Of a stretch of DNA of 64,000 nucleotides, positions 7,541 through 16,909 are shown in pieces. The stretch is taken from positions 1 through 64,000 of the forward strand of contig DXCL01000046.1 of the NCBI GenBank assembly GCA_019115995.1, given 5' to 3'. How positions within the stretch are numbered: the first letter of the stretch is position 1; the number at the start of each line of letters is the position of its first letter. The translations under genes were made by a program, and so were the position numbers. This DNA comes from Candidatus Borkfalkia avistercoris (GTDB taxonomy: Bacteria > Bacillota > Clostridia > Christensenellales > Borkfalkiaceae). Under the pieces are notes generated by a model. The model was not told where the DNA came from and did no database searches. It worked only from the letters and a program-made list of their open reading frames with translations.

Positions 7541-8419
7541 ATGCCTAATTTGAAAAAATTTCTATCTTTCCTATTGTGTTTTTCCGCACTTTTTACTCTC
7601 TGCGCCTGCCAAAACAATGAAGAAAATACCGAACCGGAAAAAACACCTACGTTTTTTGAAGCGTACGACTCGAAGACATATCATTATAAAAAAGCGGACG
7701 AGTACCTGCGCGCAAACGGGTATCCGGAAAGTTTTATTGCCAATACGGGCTATCAGACAAAATGCGCATTGTCAAATGCCGCCGCCGTATTCGAAAATGA
7801 AACGAGCTATCCGACGAGCGCTTCGGAAATATCTGAAATTTGGAACGGTTTTTCATGCTCGCTTACCGTAAGCGACGTATCGGATAATGCGGAGTATCGT
7901 TCCAAAAAATATCTGACGTTCAACTGGGCATGGGAAGCCGATCGTAGCGCAAAAAACGATCTGATCACCCTATCGTTTCCAAGCTCTTATTCCCCTGCTT
8001 TTGTGGAAACCATATTTGAAATTTTTGGCACAGGCACTTTGGAAAAAACCTATATTCCGCCGGAATACGACATGACTATGCCGCAAACGGAAACGGGAAC
8101 CTTTATTTATTTGGCATACGGCGCTTCTCTTGTCGATATACAATTTACGGAAGGCAGCGTTGCTTTTCCCGCCTCGTTCAACGAGGGCGCCATGTTCAGA
8201 ATGTTATACCCGGATACGGTTTCTCCCGAAGGGACCGGCTCCTCAAAATACACGCCCTACGGCGAATATTCCATTGATCCGACGAACTATCACGGCTCTT
8301 TTACGGTAGCCATTGAATACAATACCGAAACAAATCAGAGCGTTACAGCGGGCGCCGTTTATTCCATTGCCGATAATAAAAGTGACAATTTGACGTGCCC
8401 GTTCAGCATCTTTACGTGA
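7541..8419 (+). CDS. Uncharacterised lipoprotein, paralogue 1
   Basis: Signal peptide and lipobox LFTLCAC; ADEYLRANGYPESFIANTGYQTK shared with the next two ORFs; ATG at 7541 preceded by ggagga. Confidence 0.8.
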   Translation: MPNLKKFLSFLLCFSALFTLCACQNNEENTEPEKTPTFFEAYDSKTYHYKKADEYLRANGYPESFIANTGYQTKCALSNAAAVFENETSYPTSASEISEIWNGFSCSLTVSDVSDNAEYRSKKYLTFNWAWEADRSAKNDLITLSFPSSYSPAFVETIFEIFGTGTLEKTYIPPEYDMTMPQTETGTFIYLAYGASLVDIQFTEGSVAFPASFNEGAMFRMLYPDTVSPEGTGSSKYTPYGEYSIDPTNYHGSFTVAIEYNTETNQSVTAGAVYSIADNKSDNLTCPFSIFT

Positions 8420-8445
8420 TCGCGCTTTGAATAAGGAGGAAAAGC

Positions 8446-9315
8446 ATGAAAAAGGCAACGCGCATTATAACGTTGGCAATGTCTTTCACCTTCCTTTCCG
8501 CCCTGTGCGCCTGCGGGCAATCGACGGAAACCGAAAACAAAGTAACTCACTCCGAATTTTATTACAGTGAAGCCGACTATTCCGCCGCAGACGAGTACCT
8601 GCGCGCAAACGGATATCCGGAAAGCTTTATTGCAAACACGGGCAATCAGACAAAAACAGCGCTGAAAACTGCGGGAGCGGTTTACAACGCGTCAGCCTCG
8701 CGCGAAGACGCCTATAACGAAAGCACTTACAGCGGCCGCTGGAACGGGTTTTCGTATTCCATCACGGTCAGCGACGCGTCTGACAAAGAGGACAATGTTT
8801 CTAAAAAATATCTTACGCTGAACTGGGCTTGGAACGCGGAAAGGAGTTCGCCGAACGATATTGCGATAATCGAGCACGACCCGCTGTTTGCGGTGTCTCT
8901 CAGCGAAATGATTTTGGAAATTTCGGGAACGGGACAGTTGCAGGAATCGGTCATTCCGCCCGATTCGCAAGCGGCTTCCCTGCCGGAAACGCAAACGGGA
9001 ACCTTTGTTTTGCTGCAAGGCGAAAATATTTCCGTAAGCACTGCTCCGGAAAGCGGCGTGGAAGTACAGATCCCGCAAGTCGGCGGCTGCATGCTCAATA
9101 AATATTTCGCGCCCTCCCCCGCAGATTCCTCCATGCCTTACGGAACGTATTTGCTGAACGAGGATCAATATCGCGGTTCGTTTACGATCGCCGTTACCTG
9201 TCATGACAAGAGCGGCGACCTCAGCGCCGCGGCCGCATGTTTCAAAATACCGTACGAACACGGTTTTTTGACCAGTAACGACATCTCTTGCAATTTCAAC
9301 TTATTTTTGAAGTAA
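8446..9315 (+). CDS. Uncharacterised lipoprotein, paralogue 2
   Basis: Lipobox LSALCACG; ADEYLRANGYPESFIANTGNQTK; aaggagg SD. Confidence 0.82.
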   Translation: MKKATRIITLAMSFTFLSALCACGQSTETENKVTHSEFYYSEADYSAADEYLRANGYPESFIANTGNQTKTALKTAGAVYNASASREDAYNESTYSGRWNGFSYSITVSDASDKEDNVSKKYLTLNWAWNAERSSPNDIAIIEHDPLFAVSLSEMILEISGTGQLQESVIPPDSQAASLPETQTGTFVLLQGENISVSTAPESGVEVQIPQVGGCMLNKYFAPSPADSSMPYGTYLLNEDQYRGSFTIAVTCHDKSGDLSAAAACFKIPYEHGFLTSNDISCNFNLFLK

Positions 9316-9382
9316 AAGCGGCAATTTTACGTGCCCGTTCGGCATCTTTACGCGATCGCGCTTTAAATTAAGGAGGAAAACC

Positions 9383-10273
9383 ATGAAAAAGGCAACGCGC
9401 ATTATAGCGTTGGCAATATCAATCACCTTCCTTTCAGCCCTGTGCGCCTGCGGGCAATCGACGGAAACAAAAACCGAAAACAGAGTAACTCGCTCCGAAT
9501 TTTATTACAGTGAAGCCGACTATTCCGCCGCGGACGAGTACCTGCGCGCAAACGGGTATCCGGAAAGCTTTATAGCAAACACGGGCAACCAGACAAAACA
9601 GGCGCTCTTTCAGGCAAAGGCAGTTTTCGATACGCAGAGCACGGGCATGCCTTCCGCGCCGAGCGAAGGCGCCGCAGAAGGCTGGGGCGGATTTTCGGGA
9701 GCAATTACCGTAAGCGACGCCTCCGTGAAAGGCGACAATCTGTCAAAAAAATTTGTTACGTTCAACTGGGCGTGGACTGCCGAAAGAGAGCCGAAAGACG
9801 ATTTTATCAGTCTCTCCTGGAATAAAGAGTATTCCCTTTCCACGGGAGATTCCATGTTCGAACTGCACGGCGAGGGCGGCCTGGAAAACTCCTTTATTCC
9901 GAGCGAAGCTTCCGTTTCAGAACTGCCGAAAACCGAAACGGGTTCCTTTCTCTTTCTGCAAGGGCATAAAGACAAGATACAGCAGACCGTTACGGGGTGC
10001 AGCATGGCCGTTCATCTGCCCGCCGCCGGCGGAAGCATGCTGAGAAAGTATTTTTCGTCTTCGCAGGAGAGCAGCTCCTCCATACCCTACGGCGACTATC
10101 TGATCGATACCGCCGATTACCGCGGCTCATTCACGATCGTACTGATCCGTCATGCCGCCGCCCCGGCGATCGGCTCGGCAACGGGAGGCTATTCGCAAAA
10201 TGTCGGCAGCGGTGCGGAAAACTATCTGTACAGCGGCGCCATAGGCGTTGCCTTTGAAGATTTCGTTTCGTAA
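9383..10273 (+). CDS. Uncharacterised lipoprotein, paralogue 3
   Basis: N-terminus nearly identical to paralogue 2; lipobox; aaggagg SD. Confidence 0.82.
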   Translation: MKKATRIIALAISITFLSALCACGQSTETKTENRVTRSEFYYSEADYSAADEYLRANGYPESFIANTGNQTKQALFQAKAVFDTQSTGMPSAPSEGAAEGWGGFSGAITVSDASVKGDNLSKKFVTFNWAWTAEREPKDDFISLSWNKEYSLSTGDSMFELHGEGGLENSFIPSEASVSELPKTETGSFLFLQGHKDKIQQTVTGCSMAVHLPAAGGSMLRKYFSSSQESSSSIPYGDYLIDTADYRGSFTIVLIRHAAAPAIGSATGGYSQNVGSGAENYLYSGAIGVAFEDFVS

Positions 10274-10285
10274 AGCCCTATCCAC

Positions 10286-10320
10286 AAAAACACCGCCCCG
10301 CGGAAATTCCGCGGGGCGGT
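10286..10320. terminator. Bidirectional terminator between convergent genes
   Basis: accgccccgcggaa-a-ttccgcggggcggt flanked by caaaaac. Confidence 0.7.
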
Positions 10321-10366
10321 TCATTGTGCCGCGAGCCATTGAACGGGCGCGGCGGCAATCGGAGCG

Positions 10367-10897
10367 TTATTTAGACTTTTCGGGAATGATGAGCCCTACG
10401 TCTCCGTTGGAGCGCAAATACACCACGCGCACCTCGTTGGTCTCGGCGTCCTGAAAGATATAAAAGCTGTGCCCCAAAAGGTCGAGCTGTTCCACCGCCT
10501 CCTCCGTCGTCATGGGCGTAAGCTTAAAGGTTTTTGTGCGGACAAGCTTGCCGACGGGTACGTCGGCTTCTTCCAAAAACAACCGCTTTTCAAAGAACGC
10601 GTCTTTTTTCAGCTTGCTTTCCAATTTGGTTTTGTGGCGGTAGATCTGGTTTTCGATCTTAGGCAGCACGTTGTCGATGCCGTCGTAAAAATTATCCCCC
10701 GAAACCTCGGCGCGGATCATATTGCCCTTGTAAAGAATGGTAACTTCTGTCTTCGCGAACTTGCCGTCCTGCTTCAAATACACGGTGCAGACGGAATCTT
10801 CGTCGAAGTATTTTTCAAGCCTGCCGATCTTCTTTTCGACGATACCGACCAATTTTTCGCTCGCCTTGCAATTCTTTTCGATGATCTCAATACGCAT
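10367..10897 (-). CDS. hpf: Ribosome hibernation-promoting factor, long form
   Basis: MRIEIIEKNCKASEKLVGIVEKKIGRLEKYF N-domain; C-terminal FKLTPMTTEEAVEQLDLLGHSFYIFQDAETNEVRVVYLRSNGDVGLIIP. Confidence 0.95.
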   Translation of the reverse strand: MRIEIIEKNCKASEKLVGIVEKKIGRLEKYFDEDSVCTVYLKQDGKFAKTEVTILYKGNMIRAEVSGDNFYDGIDNVLPKIENQIYRHKTKLESKLKKDAFFEKRLFLEEADVPVGKLVRTKTFKLTPMTTEEAVEQLDLLGHSFYIFQDAETNEVRVVYLRSNGDVGLIIPEKSK

Positions 10898-10915
10898 TAC
10901 CGTACCTCCGTTGAT

Positions 10916-13417
10916 TTATTTTGCGGGCGTAAAGGTGAAGGCGCCGTCTTTTACGTCGATATTCACCTTCTGCCCGGAAGAAACTCGATTCATCAATATT
11001 TCTTCGCTCAATGCGTCTTCTATGCGGCGCTGAATGACCCGTTTGAGCGGGCGCGCGCCGTATACTTCGTCGTAGCCCTCTTCCAGCAGTTTATCCTTTG
11101 CCGCGTTCGAAACGCTTACCTCCACCCCGCGCTTTTTCAGCCTGTCGGCCAGCGTGCCGAGGAACAGATCGCATATTTTCGACGCGTCTTCCTTGCTGAG
11201 CTTGTGGAAAATAATGATCTCGTCGATGCGGTTCAAAAATTCCGGTTTGAACTGCGCTTTGAGCTCCTCGGTGATGTCGTCTTTCATCTTTTCGTATTCG
11301 CCCGCGTTGTCTGCGGCGGCAAACCCGAGGCGCTGCATCTTGTTCACCTTGCTCGCGCCGACGTTGCTCGTCATAATAATGACGGTATTCTTAAAACTCA
11401 CCACTCTGCCCTTGCTGTCGGTAAGCCTGCCGTCGTCAAGGATCTGCAAAAGCACGTTAAAAACGTCGGGGTGCGCCTTTTCGATCTCGTCGAACAGTAC
11501 GACCGAATAGGGCTTTCTGCGTATCTTTTCGGTGAGTTGGCCGGCCGCGTCGTCAAACCCCACGTATCCGGGCGGCGCGCCGATGAGCTTGCTCACCGAA
11601 TGCTTTTCCATATATTCGCTCATATCCAGGCGGATCATCAGCCGTTCGTCTCCGAACATCGCCGCCGCCAGCGCTTTGGAAAGCTCCGTTTTGCCCACGC
11701 CCGTAGGCCCGACGAAAATAAAGGAGCCGATGGGCTTGTCGGGATCTTTGAGCCCTGCGCGGGCGCGGCGGATCGCCTTGGCAACGGCGCTGACCGCTTC
11801 CTCCTGCCCGATGACGCGCTTATGCAGCTCCTCTTCGAGGTGCATGAGCTTGTGGCTCTCCTCCTCGGTGAGCTTTACGACGGGCACGCCCGTCCAACTG
11901 CTCACGATCTTCGCCACGTCGTCTGAGCCGATGGTCGCGCGCGACTCGCCGCGGTTTTTCTCCCAGTCCGCCCTGATTTTTTCTATCTCGCTCTCCAATT
12001 TTTTGATCTGATTGTGCAGTTCCTGCGCGCGGGGATAATCGTCTCTGCGGACGGCTTTCGCCTTTTCCGCATTGAGCTTTTCTATCTCCGCTTCCTTTTC
12101 CTTTACGCCGGAAGGCCCGTTATAGCTGTCCAGCCGCGCGCGGCTCGCCGCCTCGTCGATGAGGTCGATCGCCTTATCGGGCAAAAACCTGTCTGTGATA
12201 TACCTGTCGGAAAGGCTCGCCGCCGCCACGATCGCGTCGTCGCTGATAGACACTTTATGATGCGCCTCGTACTTGTCGCGCAAGCCGCGCAGGATCTCTA
12301 TCGTCTCCGCAACGCTCGGCTGCTCCACGTTTACGGGCGTGAACCGTCTTTCCAGCGCGGGATCTTTTTCTATATATTTGCGGTATTCGTCTATGGTCGT
12401 CGCGCCGATGGTCTGCAATTCGCCGCGCGCGAGCATGGGCTTTAAAATGTTTGCGGCGTCCATCGAATTGTCCGCGCTCGCCCCCGCCCCGACGATGTTG
12501 TGTATCTCGTCTATAAACAAGATCACGTTGCCGCTCTTTTGTATCTGCTCTATCGTCTCTTTGAGCCTCTCTTCAAAGTCTCCGCGGTACTTCGCTCCCG
12601 CGAGCATTCCGGGCAGATCGAGCGCAAATACGGATTTGCCGAGCAGAAGATCGGGCACCTCCCCCTTTACGATCGCCTGCGCCAGCCCTTCCACGACCGC
12701 GCTTTTGCCGACGCCCGGCTCGCCGATGAGCACGGGATTGTTTTTCGTGCGGCGGGAAAGCACCTGAATGATCTTATCGATCTCCTTTTTTCTGCCGATC
12801 ACGGGATCGATCTTGCCCTCGCGCGCCTTTTGCGTGAGATCTACGCCGAAGCGGAAGTTCAGCCCCTCTTTGGATTTCGCTCCCTGCGCGGGCGCGCCCT
12901 GCCCCATCGCGTCATGCTGCATTTTCGCATACGACGCCGAACGGAATATAGACTCGCTGCCGTAGTCTTCCTCTTCCATCTCCTCGTCGCCGATCTCCTC
13001 CTCCAACGCGGCTTCGAGCGCGTCGATGTCCGCCCCGAGCGATTTCAGAAGGCGCACAGCTACGGAATCTTCGTCGGCTATGATCACGTACAGCATGTAT
13101 TCGGTGCCCACGCTCGCCCCCACGCCGTCGCGGTTGACGGCGAGCTCAGACGCCTTTTCGAACAAGTTTTTCGTGCGGGGCGTAAAGCCGCTGATCTTGC
13201 TGATCTTATCCAGCGTGCGCACGAACGCGCTGCGGTATTCGGGCTCCTTCACCCCTGCGGAGCGCAGTATTTTGCAGGCGCGGCACTCGGGCACGTTGAG
13301 TATGCCGAACAAAACGTGCTCGCTGCCCACATAGCTGCTGCCGTAGTATTTTGCCGCTTCTATGGAAAGTTTGAGCGCTTTTTGCAGGTTGATGGAAAAT
13401 CTGTCAAAGTAGTTCAT
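10916..13417 (-). CDS. clpC: ATP-dependent Clp protease ATP-binding subunit ClpC
   Basis: Two AAA+ modules ([29 protein letters not shown]), Clp_N repeats, UVR-like linker. Confidence 0.97.
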   Translation of the reverse strand: MNYFDRFSINLQKALKLSIEAAKYYGSSYVGSEHVLFGILNVPECRACKILRSAGVKEPEYRSAFVRTLDKISKISGFTPRTKNLFEKASELAVNRDGVGASVGTEYMLYVIIADEDSVAVRLLKSLGADIDALEAALEEEIGDEEMEEEDYGSESIFRSASYAKMQHDAMGQGAPAQGAKSKEGLNFRFGVDLTQKAREGKIDPVIGRKKEIDKIIQVLSRRTKNNPVLIGEPGVGKSAVVEGLAQAIVKGEVPDLLLGKSVFALDLPGMLAGAKYRGDFEERLKETIEQIQKSGNVILFIDEIHNIVGAGASADNSMDAANILKPMLARGELQTIGATTIDEYRKYIEKDPALERRFTPVNVEQPSVAETIEILRGLRDKYEAHHKVSISDDAIVAAASLSDRYITDRFLPDKAIDLIDEAASRARLDSYNGPSGVKEKEAEIEKLNAEKAKAVRRDDYPRAQELHNQIKKLESEIEKIRADWEKNRGESRATIGSDDVAKIVSSWTGVPVVKLTEEESHKLMHLEEELHKRVIGQEEAVSAVAKAIRRARAGLKDPDKPIGSFIFVGPTGVGKTELSKALAAAMFGDERLMIRLDMSEYMEKHSVSKLIGAPPGYVGFDDAAGQLTEKIRRKPYSVVLFDEIEKAHPDVFNVLLQILDDGRLTDSKGRVVSFKNTVIIMTSNVGASKVNKMQRLGFAAADNAGEYEKMKDDITEELKAQFKPEFLNRIDEIIIFHKLSKEDASKICDLFLGTLADRLKKRGVEVSVSNAAKDKLLEEGYDEVYGARPLKRVIQRRIEDALSEEILMNRVSSGQKVNIDVKDGAFTFTPAK

Positions 13418-13433
13418 GTATGGCTCCGTAAAA

Positions 13434-14468
13434 TTATTTTGCGTTTTCTCCGAGTACGGCGCGGCACCGTTCCGCCCGCAGTATGTCCCGCTCGGCGGCG
13501 CTCGGTTCGCCGTCTCTCAAAAGAGAGATATTGGACGGGCGCAGCGCCTCGATCAGATCGTCTATCACCGACGCGTCGCTCACCTGCACGAACCCGAGCG
13601 CGGCGCCCAGCTTCACGTCGGATATGAGTTTGATAAATTCGCCGTACGAAATTTTTTCGCAGTTGGTGAGTATCCCGTAAGCGCGGCGGCAGCAGTCCTT
13701 TACGCCGACGTAATCTTCTTCCACGAGAGAGCGCCGCGCCTGCGCTTCCAGCCCGACGATCTCCAAAACCGCCTTCTGCACTTCGGACAGGATATAGTCT
13801 TCCGTAACGCCGAGGGTGACCTCGTTGCTGATCTGATACATGTATCCTTCCGCCGCGCTCCCCTCGCCGAACACGCCGCGCACGGTATGCCCGAGGCGGG
13901 AGATCTCGCGGATCAGCTTGCTCATTTTATTCATGCGGGTAAGCCCGGGCAGAAAGAGCATGACCGACGCCCGCAGCCCCGTGCCGAGGTTTGTGGGACA
14001 GGCGGTAAGATACCCGAGTTTCGCGTCATACGCGAAACGTATCGACTTGGAAAGCGAATCGTCTATTTCAGACAATTTGAGGTACGCCGTATTCAGCGTA
14101 AGCCCTCTCGCGATGTACTGCTCGCGCAGGTGGTCTTCCTCGTTGATCATGATCGAGATCTTATCCGCGCGGTCTTCGCCGATCTCCTCAAAGTCGCCTT
14201 CGTCTATCAGGGCGGCGCCGTACTTCTTGTTTGCCGCCAGCTCCGCGCTGATGAGGTGGTCGTCTTTTAACGACATCGCCACGCTCTCCGTGATCTCGTC
14301 CATATAATACAGCTTGAAGGCGCGCAGCCTGCTCGCGGCGCCCGCCACGATGCGGACGATCTCCTTTGCCTGCTTTACGCTTTGCAGCCTGTTCGGAAAG
14401 GGATAATCGGCGAGATTGCGCGCAAGGCGTATCCTCGTGGATACGACGGTGCTCTCGATATTATTCAT
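13434..14468 (-). CDS. mcsB: Protein arginine kinase McsB
   Basis: VVSTRIRLARNLADYPFP; LTACPTNLGTGLRASVMLFLPGL guanidino-kinase motifs. Confidence 0.95.
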   Translation of the reverse strand: MNNIESTVVSTRIRLARNLADYPFPNRLQSVKQAKEIVRIVAGAASRLRAFKLYYMDEITESVAMSLKDDHLISAELAANKKYGAALIDEGDFEEIGEDRADKISIMINEEDHLREQYIARGLTLNTAYLKLSEIDDSLSKSIRFAYDAKLGYLTACPTNLGTGLRASVMLFLPGLTRMNKMSKLIREISRLGHTVRGVFGEGSAAEGYMYQISNEVTLGVTEDYILSEVQKAVLEIVGLEAQARRSLVEEDYVGVKDCCRRAYGILTNCEKISYGEFIKLISDVKLGAALGFVQVSDASVIDDLIEALRPSNISLLRDGEPSAAERDILRAERCRAVLGENAK

Positions 14469-14952
14469 TCTCCTCCCCTCCGAAGTCGCCGCGGTACAGA
14501 ATGCGGCTGATCTCGCGGATATCCCGGTTGAGCCGTTCCGCGTCTTTCATTCTCTTTTCTTTGAGCGCGCGTTCGAGCTCTGCCCGAAGCCGCTTGCGCT
14601 CGTCGAGCAGCTCGAAGAGCTTTCCGTCGCCCAAAGGGTGCTTCCCGACGTGCGCCGTTTTTCCGTGAATGCGCCGGATAGAGGGCAAAAGCTCCCTGCC
14701 GAACGCCTCGTAACAGTGCGCGCACCCCACGAGCCCTGTGGCGGAATAATCGGAAAGGGTCGCCCCGCAAACGGGGCACTGCCGCTCCTTTGTATCGTCT
14801 ATACCGAGAAAGGAAACGAAAAAATCGGGCTCGGCGCCGTATTCCGCCGCCGCGCCGAGCCGTTCAAAACAGTCGTCGCACAAAAATATGTCGCCCGAAT
14901 CTCTCTCAATGCAGTGCGTCGCCATATTCTTTTTGCAGTTGGAACAGATCAT
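14461..14952 (-). CDS. mcsA: McsA, activator of McsB (zinc fingers plus UVR motif)
   Basis: Four CxxC motifs and a C-terminal UVR-type coiled coil; overlaps mcsB. Confidence 0.9.
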   Translation of the reverse strand: MICSNCKKNMATHCIERDSGDIFLCDDCFERLGAAAEYGAEPDFFVSFLGIDDTKERQCPVCGATLSDYSATGLVGCAHCYEAFGRELLPSIRRIHGKTAHVGKHPLGDGKLFELLDERKRLRAELERALKEKRMKDAERLNRDIREISRILYRGDFGGEENE

Positions 14953-15162
14953 GAATGCCTACGCCCCCGATGCCGCCGCCCGCGAAGTTCCCGCCCCGCG
15001 CGGCTTGTCCGATACCCGCCGCACGATGCGCGGCGCATAAATCTTTTTTTACATCTCTATTATACCACGAAAGGCGCGCCCTGTAAACAGTTTTTCCAAA
15101 ATTCTCCTTCGGCGCGCACGATCGCCATGCCGTTTTCCGATTTTTTGCGCAGAACGCGCCGA

Positions 15163-15870
15163 TCAGCCGAAAAATTCGCCCGCGCTGACGGCGGCGCGTA
15201 CCTTTTCGATCGCCCTCTTTTCTATGCGGGAGATATAGGAGCGCGAAATTTTCAAAAACGCCGCCACCTCCCGCTGCGGCATGGGCGCGCCGCCTTTCAG
15301 CCCGTAGCGCAGGCAGAGCACCGTAAACTCCCGCTCGGAGAGCGTTTCGGCAAGCACTTTCATGAACTTTTCCTTGACCAGTTCAGACTCCACTTTCTGA
15401 AAAACGCCGTCTTCCTTTTCAAACAAAAGATCCATGAGCGTGAGCTCGTTCCCTTCTTTATCCACCCCTACGGGATCGAACAGGTACACGTTGCCCTTGT
15501 GCTTTTTATTGCTGCGTATGAGCATGAGGATCTCGTTTTCGATACATCTTGCCGTGTACGTAGCCAGCTGCGTGCCACGCCCCGGGCGATAGGTATCGAT
15601 CGCCTTGATCAGCCCGATGCTGCCGACGGATATGAGGTCGTCCGTCTCCGCGGCGCCGTTGTACTTTTTTACGATATGCGCAACGAGGCGCATATTGTGC
15701 TTGACGAGCATATCCTTCGCCTCCTTATCCCCCTCGGCGGCGAGGCGCAGATATTTCGCCTCTTCCTCGGGCGGCAGCGGCTTGGGAAAGGATCCCTTTC
15801 CGCCGATCGCGGAGGTAAAAAACAGAAGTTTGCCGAATATCGTATGCAGAAATTCAAAAAACACAGACAA
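15163..15870 (-). CDS. sigK: Sporulation RNA polymerase sigma factor, SigK-like
   Basis: GKGSFPKPLPPEEEAKYLRLAAEGDKEAKDMLVKHNMRLVAHIVKKY; regions 2 and 4; no interrupting element. Confidence 0.88.
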   Translation of the reverse strand: MSVFFEFLHTIFGKLLFFTSAIGGKGSFPKPLPPEEEAKYLRLAAEGDKEAKDMLVKHNMRLVAHIVKKYNGAAETDDLISVGSIGLIKAIDTYRPGRGTQLATYTARCIENEILMLIRSNKKHKGNVYLFDPVGVDKEGNELTLMDLLFEKEDGVFQKVESELVKEKFMKVLAETLSEREFTVLCLRYGLKGGAPMPQREVAAFLKISRSYISRIEKRAIEKVRAAVSAGEFFG

Positions 15871-16007
15871 AAGCCCCCCTTATTCACTGCTTTTAGTCTA
15901 TGATTTTTTCGGCTTGTACCATGACAGAAAGAGCCGCAACGCCATAATATTTTATTTTTGCCGCCGCCCGCGGCACAACGCAAACGCCCGCTGCATGCCG
16001 AGCGATA

Positions 16008-16042
16008 AAAACGCCGCGCGGGAATTTTCCCGCGCGGCGTTT
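16008..16042. terminator. Bidirectional terminator
   Basis: aaaacgccgcgcgggaa-ttt-tcccgcgcggcgtttt. Confidence 0.75.
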
Positions 16043-16054
16043 TGCCGAAAACCG

Positions 16055-16432
16055 TTAATCTTCCTTTTTTTCGTTCGCATTCATAAAAGCGCGAATGCTT
16101 GCGCACGTCTCCTCGCTCAGCACGTGCTCCACGCGGCACGCGTCCGCTTCCGCGACCTTCGCGTCTACGCCGAGCAGCGTAAAAAACGCCGTAAACATTT
16201 TATGCTTTTCGTAAACCGCTTCGGCATACGCCCTGCCCGTCTCCGTAAGGTGGATATGGTTGTCTACGATGTTCACATACCCCTTCTGCGTGAGGATACG
16301 CATCGCCTTTGTTACGGCAGGCTTTGAAACACCCAACTCGCGCGCGACCTCCACGGAATGCACGTCGTCCTTGACGGCGGAAAGCCGCAGTATCGCCTCC
16401 AAATAATCTTCGCCAGATTCGTTATCGATCAT
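16055..16432 (-). CDS. DtxR/MntR-family metal-dependent transcriptional regulator
   Basis: SGEDYLEAILRLSAVKDDVHSVEVARELGVSKPAVTKAMRILTQKGYV...ADACRVEHVLSEE. Confidence 0.88.
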   Translation of the reverse strand: MIDNESGEDYLEAILRLSAVKDDVHSVEVARELGVSKPAVTKAMRILTQKGYVNIVDNHIHLTETGRAYAEAVYEKHKMFTAFFTLLGVDAKVAEADACRVEHVLSEETCASIRAFMNANEKKED

Positions 16433-16886
16433 CTTTTTCCTCCGGTAACATTTGTTTGCTGCAAAGGAGCTCTTCGCTATCCACCGTTTTTTTCAAAAGC
16501 CGGATAAGCTCCGTGATGTCCTGTTCTCCGATCGCGTCGATGTAAATATCGAAATAGTGCTGAATGAACGCAAATTTTTTGCTGAAATGCGCGCGACCCG
16601 CCCCGGTGAGTTCCACATACATTTTCCGACGGTCGTCGTCGGCGATCTCCATGCCGATCAGCCCTTTCTGCCTGAGCGAGCGGAGGATATTCGCTGTTCG
16701 TGCACGGCTGATATTGAGCTCTTCGCTGATCTGAGAGGGATTCACGCGCATGCCCTCGTGCCGCACGAGGTAGCCGAGCGCCGCCGTTTCCCCCTCGACG
16801 AACTCCATCAGATGCACGATGATATCCATTTTATACATGCGCCAAAGCTCGTTCATCAACGCGTTGCGCAATTCTTCTTTTTTCAT
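16422..16886 (-). CDS. MarR-family transcriptional regulator
   Basis: wHTH NPSQISEELNISRARTANILRSLRQKGLIGMEIADDDRRKMYVELT; MKKEEL start preferred over the track start 16913. Confidence 0.85.
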   Translation of the reverse strand: MKKEELRNALMNELWRMYKMDIIVHLMEFVEGETAALGYLVRHEGMRVNPSQISEELNISRARTANILRSLRQKGLIGMEIADDDRRKMYVELTGAGRAHFSKKFAFIQHYFDIYIDAIGEQDITELIRLLKKTVDSEELLCSKQMLPEEKDDR

Positions 16887-16909
16887 AATTCTTCCCTTTG
16901 CGGCCAACC

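Noticed and set aside
12500-13627. 375-aa plus-strand ORF
   Set aside because: Antisense to clpC and the mcsB end.
15163-15870. skin-like element interrupting sigK
   Set aside because: The sigK reading frame is complete and continuous.
14416-15903. 495-aa plus-strand ORF
   Set aside because: Antisense across mcsA, spacer and sigK.
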